37,255 nucleotides of DNA from Perkinsus marinus ATCC 50983. Taxonomy: Eukaryota; Perkinsozoa; Perkinsida; Perkinsidae. Of this stretch, positions 7,459 to 17,109 are shown in pieces; the first letter of the stretch is position 1; each line of letters opens with the position of its first letter. The stretch lies in the NCBI RefSeq assembly GCF_000006405.1, contig NW_003208392.1:64585-101839 (forward strand). Direction: 5' to 3'. The position numbers and the translations under genes were made by a program. The notes under the pieces were generated by a model. That model saw only the letters and a program-made list of their open reading frames with translations. It ran no database searches and was not told where the DNA came from.

Positions 7459-7507
7459 AGCTGGAAACTCAGTTAATAAAGACTTTCCAAGATCTGAGTT
7501 TCCAGCT
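7459..7507 (+). promoter_or_regulatory. 14-bp hairpin upstream of the RAP gene
   Basis: 7459-7472 (AGCTGGAAACTCAG) is a perfect reverse complement of 7494-7507, with a 21-nt loop. It ends 28 bases before the start codon at 7536, so it is probably in the 5' leader or core promoter. A short upstream ATG (7511) in another frame overlaps the main start. Function is inferred only from position. Confidence 0.6.
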
Positions 7508-7535
7508 CTGATGTTCCTTCCAGCATTGATTGTCT

Positions 7536-10514
7536 ATGCCCCCACCATTCCGCCCACGAGCCAGCAAGTCCTCATTCAAGCCTGCTCCCGCTCGTGGTGA
7601 CCGGAAGGCGTTCCTCCGGCAGGATTTCCCTCGCCCGTTGTCGAGACGTGAGCAGGACTTCCTACACCGCGACATGGAGCGTGAGCTCATGAGGGCGCCA
7701 CCACTACTCCCTACGGCCAAGGATATGAGTCTAGTCCAGTCGACTTCTACAGTGTTCATTCACCCCAAGCTCGACCTGTGTCTCGATCAAGCAGTGAAGA
7801 GTGCTGATGTCGACCTCGACCGAGCCGTTAAGAACGTCGTCGATGTAGTGGAGTCGTTACCATCTCGAGAGGGCCTCACGAGACCGGACCTCCGCATGCA
7901 AGCTCTAGTGACTCGTGTCGCCAATCGTATGCAGTTGTCATCAGTCGATACGCTCTTCTATGCAGCCATGTTGGGCCTCAGTGTCGGCGGCACGAACTGC
8001 GACAACATCTTCGAGGAGCTGCTATCGGTCAGTCGAGTACATGAGGTTTCACCGGCCAACCTCGTGAGGCTGTTCCGTGCAAGAGCTCTGGGAACCTGCC
8101 CAGGTGATCGCGAATGGCAGATCCTCGCGTCGATGGTCACCAGTAGTGTCCGACTAGAGGCTCTCGTCCCCCTGTTGGAGTTGCTCTCACTAGCTAAAGT
8201 AGAGGAGCCTACCTCCTGGGAGCTGGCCCTTGGGTCCTTATCGTGGCTTACCTTGTCCGTCCCGGAATTCCTCACTTGTCTTGGTGCCCTTAAAGCATGC
8301 CCCGATGTTGAGCTCGCTGCTAAACACTGTGCTAGGGCGGTCCATGCCCTCGAATCCGGCTTGGTCTACGAGCTGCTCTCGTTGGCTGATCGAGACACTC
8401 TCCTCTACACACTGGCTATCCTCAAGCACCGATTCGAATCACACGTACTCTGCCCTCACCCATTACAAGTAGAGGTGGCAGACGGACCGGCTCGGCTGTT
8501 GGCTAGAAGGCTAGCGTCGGACATGAACCTCGATCAGGCAGCGTTCCCCCGAATGTGTCGGGTCTCGATGGCCCTTGTGCAGCTCGGGCGTCTGCCGGAC
8601 TGGACTGTGAAGGCTATAGAGAAGCGCTTGGCGTCGCCGAGATTATTATTACTCCCTTCAGCCGGGGTCCAGGCGACAGATCTGCTTAGTTTACTGTGGG
8701 CTTTACATCGATGGCCCAACTCGTGGCGTCGAAGACCAGAATGGGGTGCTCCTGATGGTCTCGGTACACAGCTCCACATGGCTCTACGGGCCCATCTAAC
8801 GTCTGGTACGATGACCGCTCGGATGTTGCTGACAGCTGTTGAATGTCTGGCATCATTCACCACGAGGAAAACCAAACCAGTGCTCCTGGATGCAATGCGG
8901 GAGGCGGCGAGACTAGCGCTCGAGAACAAGGAAGCTCTCACGCTCAACGAGATCTGTATGGCTGCATCGACCTACACTGTGAGACTCCGGTTTTCGTCGA
9001 TCGAACCTCAGACTACGGTCGCCTTCCTGCAGCTCCTCCACCAACGAGGACTGGACAGACTAACGACGCCCCAGTTGGCAGATCTATGTGAAGTTCATTC
9101 TCACTCCCGGATAGTGACTGGTCTTCCGGAGACTTTGGACGCCCTTACTGCGAGGCTTGAAAATACGGGCGGACTGATCGCGCCTTCGGTAGCTGCTAGA
9201 GTTCTGGTGTCAGGAGCGATGATGCAAGCAGTGGCCCCAGAGGGCTTGATCCTTGCCCTGGGTAAGGCAGTGAATGCTGCCGAGAATTTGCATCCGCGCG
9301 TGGCAGCACGAAGCATCTGGGGTATCATCGCATGGCAAGCTGGACGGCATGAGGAGCCCGGGTTGACGGGTGAGTTGGAGAAGCTCGTCATGGCAGTGGC
9401 CAGCAGGGAGGCGATGGAGACTGTACTTGAGCACAGAGCTGTGTCTGGGATGCTGTGGCAGGCTCTGAGTGCCCCGCAAGCTGATGCAAGTATCAGGGGA
9501 GTTATGGAGGGGTACAAGGCCCATCTGTTGGCTTTAGACCAGCAAGACGACTACAATATGTTCCCATCTGGTCCTATCCCGGATCTTGATGGCCTCTTGG
9601 AGCAGGCTGGTCTCGGGCGGAGCGCCTCTCTCGTGGAGGACAAGGAAATTGGCAGGGATCCAAGCCTCGTGGCTGGCCCGGATGGAGCGGGGTCGATTGC
9701 GCCATCCGATGAATTCGAACTGAATCTGGCCCTTGCTGAGTCACCATCCGTGGGGACGGACGAGATAGAGCAGCCTATGGGCATCGATGATCAGAACGAA
9801 CACCTCTCGGAAGCGAACTATGACATTCGTCAGATTTTGGGAGAGCACACATGGAGGCAGCTGGTCGTCGAGAGTGCTGAACGTGAGCGGCTGACTTCGG
9901 AGGCCGAGGGGAGCTCAGGAGTCGCTAATGGAGCGGCACCCGAAGACGAAGATGAGGACCTCGACTCTCCCAAGGATGCGTCCTACCTAGCGGGGCTAAG
10001 AGCAGCTGCCTTGAAACGAAGCCCTCGTACAACCTTCCCGAAATTACAAGGCTTGCTGGCTGACATCCTCAGTGCTCTGAATGTGTGTCACCGATTCCCT
10101 CGAGTGGGGATCGAGCTAGAACATGAATTGCATAAGGACAGCGGAGGGTTTGAGTACTTGCCGAGACTCCATGAGCAATTCGACTTAGATTGGCTGCATA
10201 GGGGTGCCAAAATTGGGATTATTGTCCTAGGCCCGAAGAGCTATGCACTCGACGATCAGCGGCATCTACTCTGCGATGCCAAAATGTCTGAAATGCAGTA
10301 CGAGGCTTCAGGATTGGACGTGTTGATTGTGCACTCTGATCACTTGCATGCGGCACACGAGGCGGGTGAAGACGAATTGAAGAAGAGAGTTCGGCGTGCC
10401 AACCGCCTGCCCCCACTCGGCAACGATTGCGAGATGTTGAAAAGGTGCATCGATGTTGTCCTTGGTGTTGATGAAGGACGAGATGAGGTTTCAGTGTACT
10501 CGCATGGACTGTAG
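7536..10514 (+). CDS. RAP-domain-like helical-repeat protein, intronless
   Basis: A single 993-codon frame. The first ATG (7536) gives MPPPFRPRASKSSF, an Arg/Ser/Pro-rich start that could target an organelle. The middle (about residues 60-640) is almost entirely alpha-helical, Leu-rich and repetitive, as in the solenoids of FASTK/OPR/RAP proteins. Residues about 700-830 are acidic and disordered. Residues about 870-945 resemble a RAP domain: a short DLDWLH, then KIGIIVLGPKSY, then a region ending in GLDVLIVHSD. RAP proteins bind and process organellar RNA (rRNA or mRNA), and alveolates have many of them. The usual acidic residue before G-P is replaced (VLGP), so the family call is moderate. 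Lack of introns contrasts with every neighbouring gene and could reflect retroposition. Confidence 0.85.
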   Translation: MPPPFRPRASKSSFKPAPARGDRKAFLRQDFPRPLSRREQDFLHRDMERELMRAPPLLPTAKDMSLVQSTSTVFIHPKLDLCLDQAVKSADVDLDRAVKNVVDVVESLPSREGLTRPDLRMQALVTRVANRMQLSSVDTLFYAAMLGLSVGGTNCDNIFEELLSVSRVHEVSPANLVRLFRARALGTCPGDREWQILASMVTSSVRLEALVPLLELLSLAKVEEPTSWELALGSLSWLTLSVPEFLTCLGALKACPDVELAAKHCARAVHALESGLVYELLSLADRDTLLYTLAILKHRFESHVLCPHPLQVEVADGPARLLARRLASDMNLDQAAFPRMCRVSMALVQLGRLPDWTVKAIEKRLASPRLLLLPSAGVQATDLLSLLWALHRWPNSWRRRPEWGAPDGLGTQLHMALRAHLTSGTMTARMLLTAVECLASFTTRKTKPVLLDAMREAARLALENKEALTLNEICMAASTYTVRLRFSSIEPQTTVAFLQLLHQRGLDRLTTPQLADLCEVHSHSRIVTGLPETLDALTARLENTGGLIAPSVAARVLVSGAMMQAVAPEGLILALGKAVNAAENLHPRVAARSIWGIIAWQAGRHEEPGLTGELEKLVMAVASREAMETVLEHRAVSGMLWQALSAPQADASIRGVMEGYKAHLLALDQQDDYNMFPSGPIPDLDGLLEQAGLGRSASLVEDKEIGRDPSLVAGPDGAGSIAPSDEFELNLALAESPSVGTDEIEQPMGIDDQNEHLSEANYDIRQILGEHTWRQLVVESAERERLTSEAEGSSGVANGAAPEDEDEDLDSPKDASYLAGLRAAALKRSPRTTFPKLQGLLADILSALNVCHRFPRVGIELEHELHKDSGGFEYLPRLHEQFDLDWLHRGAKIGIIVLGPKSYALDDQRHLLCDAKMSEMQYEASGLDVLIVHSDHLHAAHEAGEDELKKRVRRANRLPPLGNDCEMLKRCIDVVLGVDEGRDEVSVYSHGL

Positions 10515-10741
10515 TTTCCGTATCTCACTCAGTGTTCGCATTGTATATATAGTGCGTCGAAATCGTGGGTTATGCGAACTACTCGATTTCACTGAACACT
10601 GTGATACAGACGTTTTGGCGGTTTGCGCTGAACGACACAATCGATGAGAACCTGGCCAAGCCCTAGGCTTCTATATGTGGGCTTATGAACGCAAGATGTA
10701 GTGTACGCGCAACAACGCGGGTCCATACAGCCTTGGTTACA

Positions 10742-11908
10742 CTATATGCTGATTGTCTGTTCTACTGGGGATGAGCTGACCTTCTGCGCGGAGACTGGAG
10801 TCTGGACTTGAATGCTGCCGTATGTCACAACTTCTTGACCTCCGCTCTCTGGGGCGCCTATTGACTCATGTGCGTTCTTCAGCTGATTCGACTCTAAGAG
10901 TCGCACTGCGGCTGATTCGAGATCACTCCATGGCTTGAGAATGTCGGCATATCATTTAGAAATCCTCTTGCTGCATTATATCCTGAGATGAACGCGAGTA
11001 TTACGGGTANNNNNNNNNNNNNNNNNNNNNNNNNNNNNNNNNNNNNNNNNNNNNNNNNNNNNNNNNNNNNNNNNNNNNNNNNNNNNNNNNNNNNNNNNNN
11101 NNNNNNNNNGAGTGAGCAGATCTCTCACATAGCCAACGACACTGAGGTGTCACGATCGCTGTTATAGTGAGGAAGGCCACTCTGCTCTCCAATGTGTCCT
11201 CAGTGTACACTCCAAAGGCGTGACAGAGTAACACTGCTACCGATGATAACGGTTTTAGTATCTGCATGAAGAACTCCATCTAACGCACGTGTTCAAGTAC
11301 GTCAACTCACCACGAACTGAATGCAACCGGCTCGGAGTAGCCATAGGAGTCTCTCGTCAGTCGGAAGAGGCTTTGGTATGAACCACCGTATAGGCCACAG
11401 CCACTCCACACGATTACCGTGGTCGAAATGCAGTAGCAGTCGACGTGAACCACCTATGAATGGGCCTGTGGAGTGACGATCGGTATAATACTCACCCAAG
11501 TAGTTGACATTGAGGACCATGAACATGTACAGAGCATACGCTTCATATGCATCCCTCACCAGTGCGAGGGCATATCTGAGAAGCTCCAATAGCGAGCAAA
11601 GAGTTACTCTGAGGCCTCCACCTCTTGCTAGGATGCAGCACACTAGCCCAAGCACAAAGGCAGTAGATAGGGACCAAGAGTATAATCCGCGCTATGTAAA
11701 CCTGATCATGATGATGGTGGCACCGATCATGAACAATGTGAAATCGTCAAGATCTCACCTGGTACTCTGGTGCTACCCATCTTCTTGCATGCTGGCATAC
11801 ATGTGATAGCGCCACCACCAAGCAAATGGCCGTACTCAGAGAGGCCACCGTTACAGCACTTATTGTAGGCAAGTGCGAGAGTATCGATGCCGAATTCGAG
11901 TGTTGCAT
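10742..11908 (-). CDS. TMEM184 / DUF300 (OST-alpha fold) membrane protein, crosses assembly gap
   Basis: Exon 1 (11908-11759, 50 codons) has a membrane helix and ends HARRWVAPEYQ. Exon 2 (from 11701) continues VYIARIILLVPIYCLCAWAS, the family motif (Q-x-Y-I-x-R-I, V-P-I-Y). The next exon ends at 11496 and carries LVRDAYEAYALYMF then NYLG, the R-D-x-Y-E-A-Y signature. Exons 11453-11311 (LLRAGCIQFV) and 11279 into the gap (LKPLSSVAVLLCHAFGVYTE) complete the conserved core. The intron 11310-11280 is only 31 nt. Beyond the 100-N gap, 10893-10742 could be a Ser/Thr-rich tail exon ending at a TAG. The family includes TMEM184, yeast and plant LAZ1-like proteins and OST-alpha, seven-helix proteins of the endomembrane system. 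The start at 11908 is the first in-frame ATG. Confidence 0.85.
11010..11109. other. Assembly gap (100 N)
   Basis: Exactly 100 N, the usual convention for a gap of unknown size. It removes part of the C-terminal half of the TMEM184-like gene. Confidence 0.99.
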
Positions 11909-12073
11909 CTTCAGACTGTGTTGCCGCCCAGTGGGAGCATTCAGGAAGCAAAGGGGCCTCGATAGGACACGTGAATTGGATGCGTTGCTCACAGCCACAA
12001 TAAGCTCTAACGGCAATAGGGTGAACGAAACAGCGATTTGATGCCGAGACCCTCTACAAGTAGTAAAGGAGCA

Positions 12074-15000
12074 TCACACATCGCAATAGTGAGAGTCAGC
12101 GACTGAATCATCGTAGTCGAGCTCAGCCATGAATCTCGAGAACTCCTCCTCTCCAAGTGCGGTTCGGAGTGCAGCACGTCGACGGGACTCGTTGGTAGCG
12201 GGCTGGAAGCTGTATTCATCATTTGGTACTACTCGCCGCGATCGGCTTGTGGCACTGAACTGAAATGGCTGAGGCACCGTCAGTGTTGGAAGCCACTCCG
12301 TGGGCTGCGACTGGGTCCGCATCGTTGATGCTTCTCGCTTCTGTCTATCCCTACTGCGGGCTCTGACGAGAATCATAAGCACAATGAGCAGCATCTCCTT
12401 ACTCTACTGCCATCCGACGGTTCGCCATGAACCTGTCGTAGCCGCTGATGAGGATAGGCCCCGGTGGTATAGCAGAGCACGAGCTCATCGTTGAGGTGCC
12501 TTCGAGCAGCAGTTCGGCAATGGTTATTGCTCGAGGGAGCCTGCCTGACTTTGCATGTTATCGTTTCTCCGTATGCTGGGCTCCCCAGTATCGGCGGCTC
12601 TCCTCGGAGTAAAGGTGCACTCCTTCAGTTCATCCGATTCTTGTCTCCGTCGCAACTCCTCAACTCTGTGCCTCCGTCGCTGCTGCTCCCTCGTGATATC
12701 ACCTGCATCGATAGAAACCACCCTATGTATCATCCCGCCTTCCACCCCCTACTCATGAGCCGAGATGGCTCGGCGAAGTTGTAATGGCTCTTCACATGAC
12801 CATATGAGTTGCTCGGATGCTCTCGAGTCGCCCCTGGAGGCTGTTGCTCCCTACGAACGATGCACGCTTCAGAGGCCCTAGCGTCAGATATAGGTTAACT
12901 GTTCTTTCTCTGTCTTCTCCCGTTCGTTCCTGATTCTGCTAGCATCTTCATATAGTCGCTCATGAATCTCTCTATCGTCCTCATTGCCCTTGATAGCGAT
13001 CAGCTCACGCGACTTGGAGTTCAACTCCGGCCGGAATGTGCATTCAGGAGGACCTCTAGCCCGTAACCACTCTTGCCGTTTCCTGCAACAATGACCCCTC
13101 CGGCAGCGCTGCCTCGTCACCCAGTGCTGCTCACTGTCGTCTCCTAGCATCAGTGCACTCGATCCTGTGAGCCCGACTCCGTGGGGATTCACCTAACTAG
13201 GCCTAAAGCACCTCCCACACGACGGCGTGCTATGTACATGCCTGATGTTAGTGCTTCTGACACAGGATTGACCGACGGCTTGAACGTGCATTCAGCATCA
13301 AGCACTGCTCGCTCTCTCATCTCTGCCCGAGCCAGTCTAGCCTCAGCCGACTGTTCTAAGGAGTTCAACATCAGCCTCTTGTAAGATCCGCTCTGAGAGT
13401 CCCACCTTGACGCTCCATAAAGCGCCGAATTCTCCGGCTCCTCTCCCCATTCGTCAGTGGCACTGCATCGTCGGCCATCTCCAGCAGCTTGTCTTCCGAA
13501 GAAACCCCCTCATGTACACGTAGAAGCCTTTCTTCCACCGGCATGTTAGAGAGGGCATCTACAGTACCACCAGAGGTATTGCTAGCCGTAAGAGCTTACG
13601 CCTTAGGCGTATGTGTTTGAGACTTATGATAATCAAAGCGCCTATAGTTTTACACTGTAATTGTACTCTTGTAGTAACAGGTTACTCAATCAGGCGTGCG
13701 AAAGAAGACACCATAACTTCAAAGGCGTTGGGTTTACAAGTCTTTGTCTACCACACAAGCTGTCGTATCGCTATCGCGAGCCGACAACGCTCACCATGCA
13801 CTCTTCTCCTCTCCAGTATCTTCAGACTCTGAGGATTGAGTTTAGGAGTGAAAGTAGTGTCCTTGCTGGCCTCAGCTTCTGCCTCTCTACGTCTCAGCTG
13901 CAGTCTATCGTGCCGTAACTGCTGCACTGCCCGATACCTGAAGTAATTTCAATGACTTTGAGTCTAACCAGTTCACTGAATCTCAATGGACTTGCCGAAT
14001 TCACGTCAGTGAAGCCTTGAAAAGACGAATATTTGTGTTATGGGCATTTAAGTGCTTACCTTTGCTCCATCGGAGCTCTCTTTTCAAAATGAGGGTCGGT
14101 TCCCGAAGATCGCACTTCAGGCCTACTCGACCACCCTACCAGTGTAGATGCAGCAGTAGGGACTAACCTGAACGTGTATCCTTGGAGTTCCATGGACTTC
14201 TTCGTTTCTAGAGCCCTCTCTCTTTGGGCATCACGTCGTTGGGCCTCAGAGTGTAGCCGCTCAGCGAGTTGTCCCGCGGTCGCTGAGAAGAAGAAGTGCG
14301 GGAGTCAAGGATGGGCCGAGGTGGGAGCCTCCAACGTACTGGGCCTCTTGCCCTCGACTATCTTCCGGCTGCGCACACTTATCTTAGGCGTAAAACTGCA
14401 TTTCTCTGCGGACCGTTCTCGCTCTTCCTTCTCAGCTCGACGACGCTGTTGCTCCTGATGAGCTCGCCGGGGTCAGGATACAAATAATGGGTACGACGAA
14501 TAGTATGAATCCAGACTGGATTGCCGAGGGCCCTGCAGCGCCATGCATTCCCTCCCTACCCTTGCATAAGTTCGTAACCACAGGTCAACCTTCCCGTTGA
14601 ACTCAGTGGCACCGATAGTCTTCTTTTGCCTATAGTAAACAGATGATGGAGTCCTACTACATCACCCAGCTGAGCCGAACACAATGCCAGACTCGTATGG
14701 CCGGACACAGCGCCATTCGCCTACTTATCTCTGGTCGATGAGCTTAGTCGTTGCCGCGGCGCTCGTTCAAGCATAGCCGGGCTTCGAACTACTGTTCGGC
14801 CTGGGTCTGGTTTTGGACACTCTTCACCCAGGCTCCTACTATTCATGCCCTGATCGGTTATGAACAGCTCCGCATGAGACCACAATAATGACCTCTGGTC
14901 TTGCCGCCGTTCGTCGATCCCTCTCGTCTATTAGTTGCTGCATAGCATCATTGTGGTCTTCATTTGCGCACATTCTCTCGTTCGGAGGTCGCGAGGGCCA

Positions 15001-15950
15001 TCTAGTATCGCGCTCGGCTAGAAGCTGTTGCAGGGCCTGAGCAGTGTCGCGGCTGACGTTTGCACATACAGTCCAGCCCTGCGAGCCGGGTTCAGAACTA
15101 TGTCTCCGGGAGACAGTGGCTGGCGTTATTTCAACGACGTTGTGCAGGAGTCACCCACACTGCAGCCTGGCGAGATTCCTTCCTCTGTGATACTTCTCCA
15201 CACAGGGGACACATCGAGACTGTCAAACCTTATCTGAGAATCGCCACCAAAACCGTCGTAATTGATGAGATCGTCGTGGGAATGAGGGATCGTTGTATCA
15301 ACCATTGCTATCCATAGCATTACTAGCAAGCTCGAAATGCGGGATAGTATTCACCCTCAGAATGTGGAGCACGGGGTGTCAAATTTTCGATCATCCGCTA
15401 GGTCCAACATTATAATTTGGGTAAAGAGACACCATGGGCCTCACCGTGCCTTCAGAGGAAAGCCTCGACTCTCGCGTCTGCAGGAATCTCTCACTGTCTG
15501 CTATCGATGCCTCGATCTCATCGATTGTGGTACGCATATACAACGATCGACCACAAGCTGATGGAAGCTCGTTATCAAACATATTACTCCGGGGATATGG
15601 TCTGAATGCCAGAGTGCTCAGAGCTCTCGCATAAGCGTTATCTGCTAGACCAATCCGTTGCCACTTCGAGAGCCACTGTACTCAGTAGATGAATTAACAA
15701 CACAGCGAGTAAATTGATGGAATCTCAGAAACGTCAACACCATGTTGAAGATATGACGAGGAGCGTCAATCGTCTCTGAGAAGGAGGACGAGACTTGCAT
15801 CCCCATCAATCATGGCCGACGCATGAATGAGCTCACGGAGCGAGGAATGCCAGATTTCAGGCTGTGGTGTGGAATCCACCTCGAACGCCCACCCAAACTG
15901 ATAATCGAGAGGGCCGCCAACATCAACGACTGGGTGGTGATCAACCACGG
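12074..15950 (-). CDS. Long multi-exon protein with repeated CTF-P and RLY-x-D-A modules
   Basis: Exons read on the minus strand repeat two modules. The first is a C/T-T-F-x-P motif: DTTFTPKLNPQSLKILERRR (about 13870), ECTFKPSVNPVSEAL (about 13280), ECTFRPELNSKSREL (about 13030), ECTFTPRRA (about 12620) and KCSFTPKISVRSRKI (about 14390). The second is a charged coil opened by a Leu-Tyr motif: IHERLYEDASRIRNERE (about 12950) and QLAERLHSEAQRRDAQRE (about 14260). Exons further upstream (about 14880-15070) carry ALQQLLAERDTR and AMQQLIDERDRR. The protein ends FSRFMAELDYDDSVADSHYC and stops at 12074-12076. Similar modules occur in protist proteins of the cytoskeleton and flagellum (from memory). 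I cannot name the gene; the 5' end near 15950 is uncertain. The TMEM184-like gene follows 165 bp downstream on the same strand. Confidence 0.6.
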
Positions 15951-17109
15951 GCTAGTCGGCTGCCAGCCGTGAGCAGCAGCGATTCAAAGGAGCAGCTGCT
16001 GATGACAATAACAGCATGGGATATTAGGAAGAGCGGAATAAGGCATTTCACTCGGGTGAAGGAGAGAACGTACTAAGATTTCTAAGCGGCTTTGGCGCAG
16101 TAGGTAGCGCGTAGGTCTCATAATCCTAAGGTCGCGAGTTCGATCCTCGCAGGCCGCACTTATCAATCGCAGGGAAACTCGTTATTTTAGCCATCAGCGT
16201 CAGGTGCTCGTTGACCTACAGTTACCCCTTTCAACAAACCTCCACTGTTAAATAATCATCAGGGGACGAAGGAAGACACCAGTGCTGTCATACCACAGCC
16301 TTGGCAAGCCTCTCAACTCTAGCATCCATTCATGCATGGCTCCCGCTCCCAGATGCAAACCGAGTGGCTTGAAGCCAACCACCTACTCTCTTACTAAAGC
16401 CTCAGCTGGCAGCAGTAGGAGACCTGATGTAACTGACTTTCGGTGCCAGTGAGATTCCCACTGTGGGAGACCCAAAGCGTCGTAAGTCTATAGTGCACGT
16501 TAGCTGATGAGAAAAATCCACAACACCTCCCGTTCGCGGCGTTTGGGTGGCAGACCTAAATTCCGCGAGACCAGAATGAAGTGCTACGACCACCGGGGCC
16601 TTCGCTGCTATGGCTCTACCTCAGCGATCAAGTCAGGCTCCCGATCGGCAAAGTCACCGAGGCCAGTTAATAAGCACTCTGCCAATAATCGCCCTTCACG
16701 CATAGCAACTTCAACCTGAAGTGGTAAACGAATCACCCCATCATAAAGTACACCCAGCTACGGTTCCAACAAGCCTCTTCTCATGACTCTATTTCCTCGC
16801 ATGCCCTATTGTACGAAAATACCAATTCCAGTCCTGAGCTCCTACTGATTTCAAACACTGCCGTCCACCAGAAGCAACCAGGCAGTTCACCCGTGAGCTC
16901 TTCGTTCCTCTATAGAGCGACCATACCCGGCAGTACCAATCTGTCGAGATCTACATATTGACCGCTGGAACACTGATCAACAAATTGAGGGCACTAGGAC
17001 CCAGATTGACCAACACAAAGCTAACGATGTATAAGGGGAACAACAGTGGCATGGTCCATGCTAATCTGTATCAAGTTGACGCAAAAGCGTCTCAAAGGTG
17101 CTAAGTCCC
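15951..17109. other. Intergenic region with a tRNA gene
   Basis: Lies between the stop of the upstream minus-strand gene (17110) and the last coding-like exon of the next one (about 15950). Apart from the tRNA at 16086-16158 I see no convincing coding or repeated sequence. Confidence 0.5.
16086..16158 (+). tRNA. tRNA-Met (CAT), elongator type
   Basis: A 73-nt cloverleaf without intron. Acceptor 16086-16092 pairs with 16151-16157 (one T-G pair). D stem GCGC 16095-16098 pairs with 16107-16110. Anticodon CAT at 16119-16121 lies in loop CTCATAA. T stem GCGAG/CTCGC at 16134-16138 and 16146-16150 encloses TTCGATC. Discriminator base is A158. The anticodon stem lacks the three G-C pairs of initiators, and pair 1:72 is G-C, so it is an elongator. 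The innermost anticodon-stem pair is T-T (16116/16124). It lies on the opposite strand to its neighbours. Confidence 0.96.

Noticed and set aside
8534-9524. Several antisense ORFs over the RAP-like gene
   Set aside because: Shadows of a strongly coding plus-strand frame; no domain and no splice structure.
11010-11109. Low-complexity stretch
   Set aside because: It is an N-filled assembly gap and not biology.
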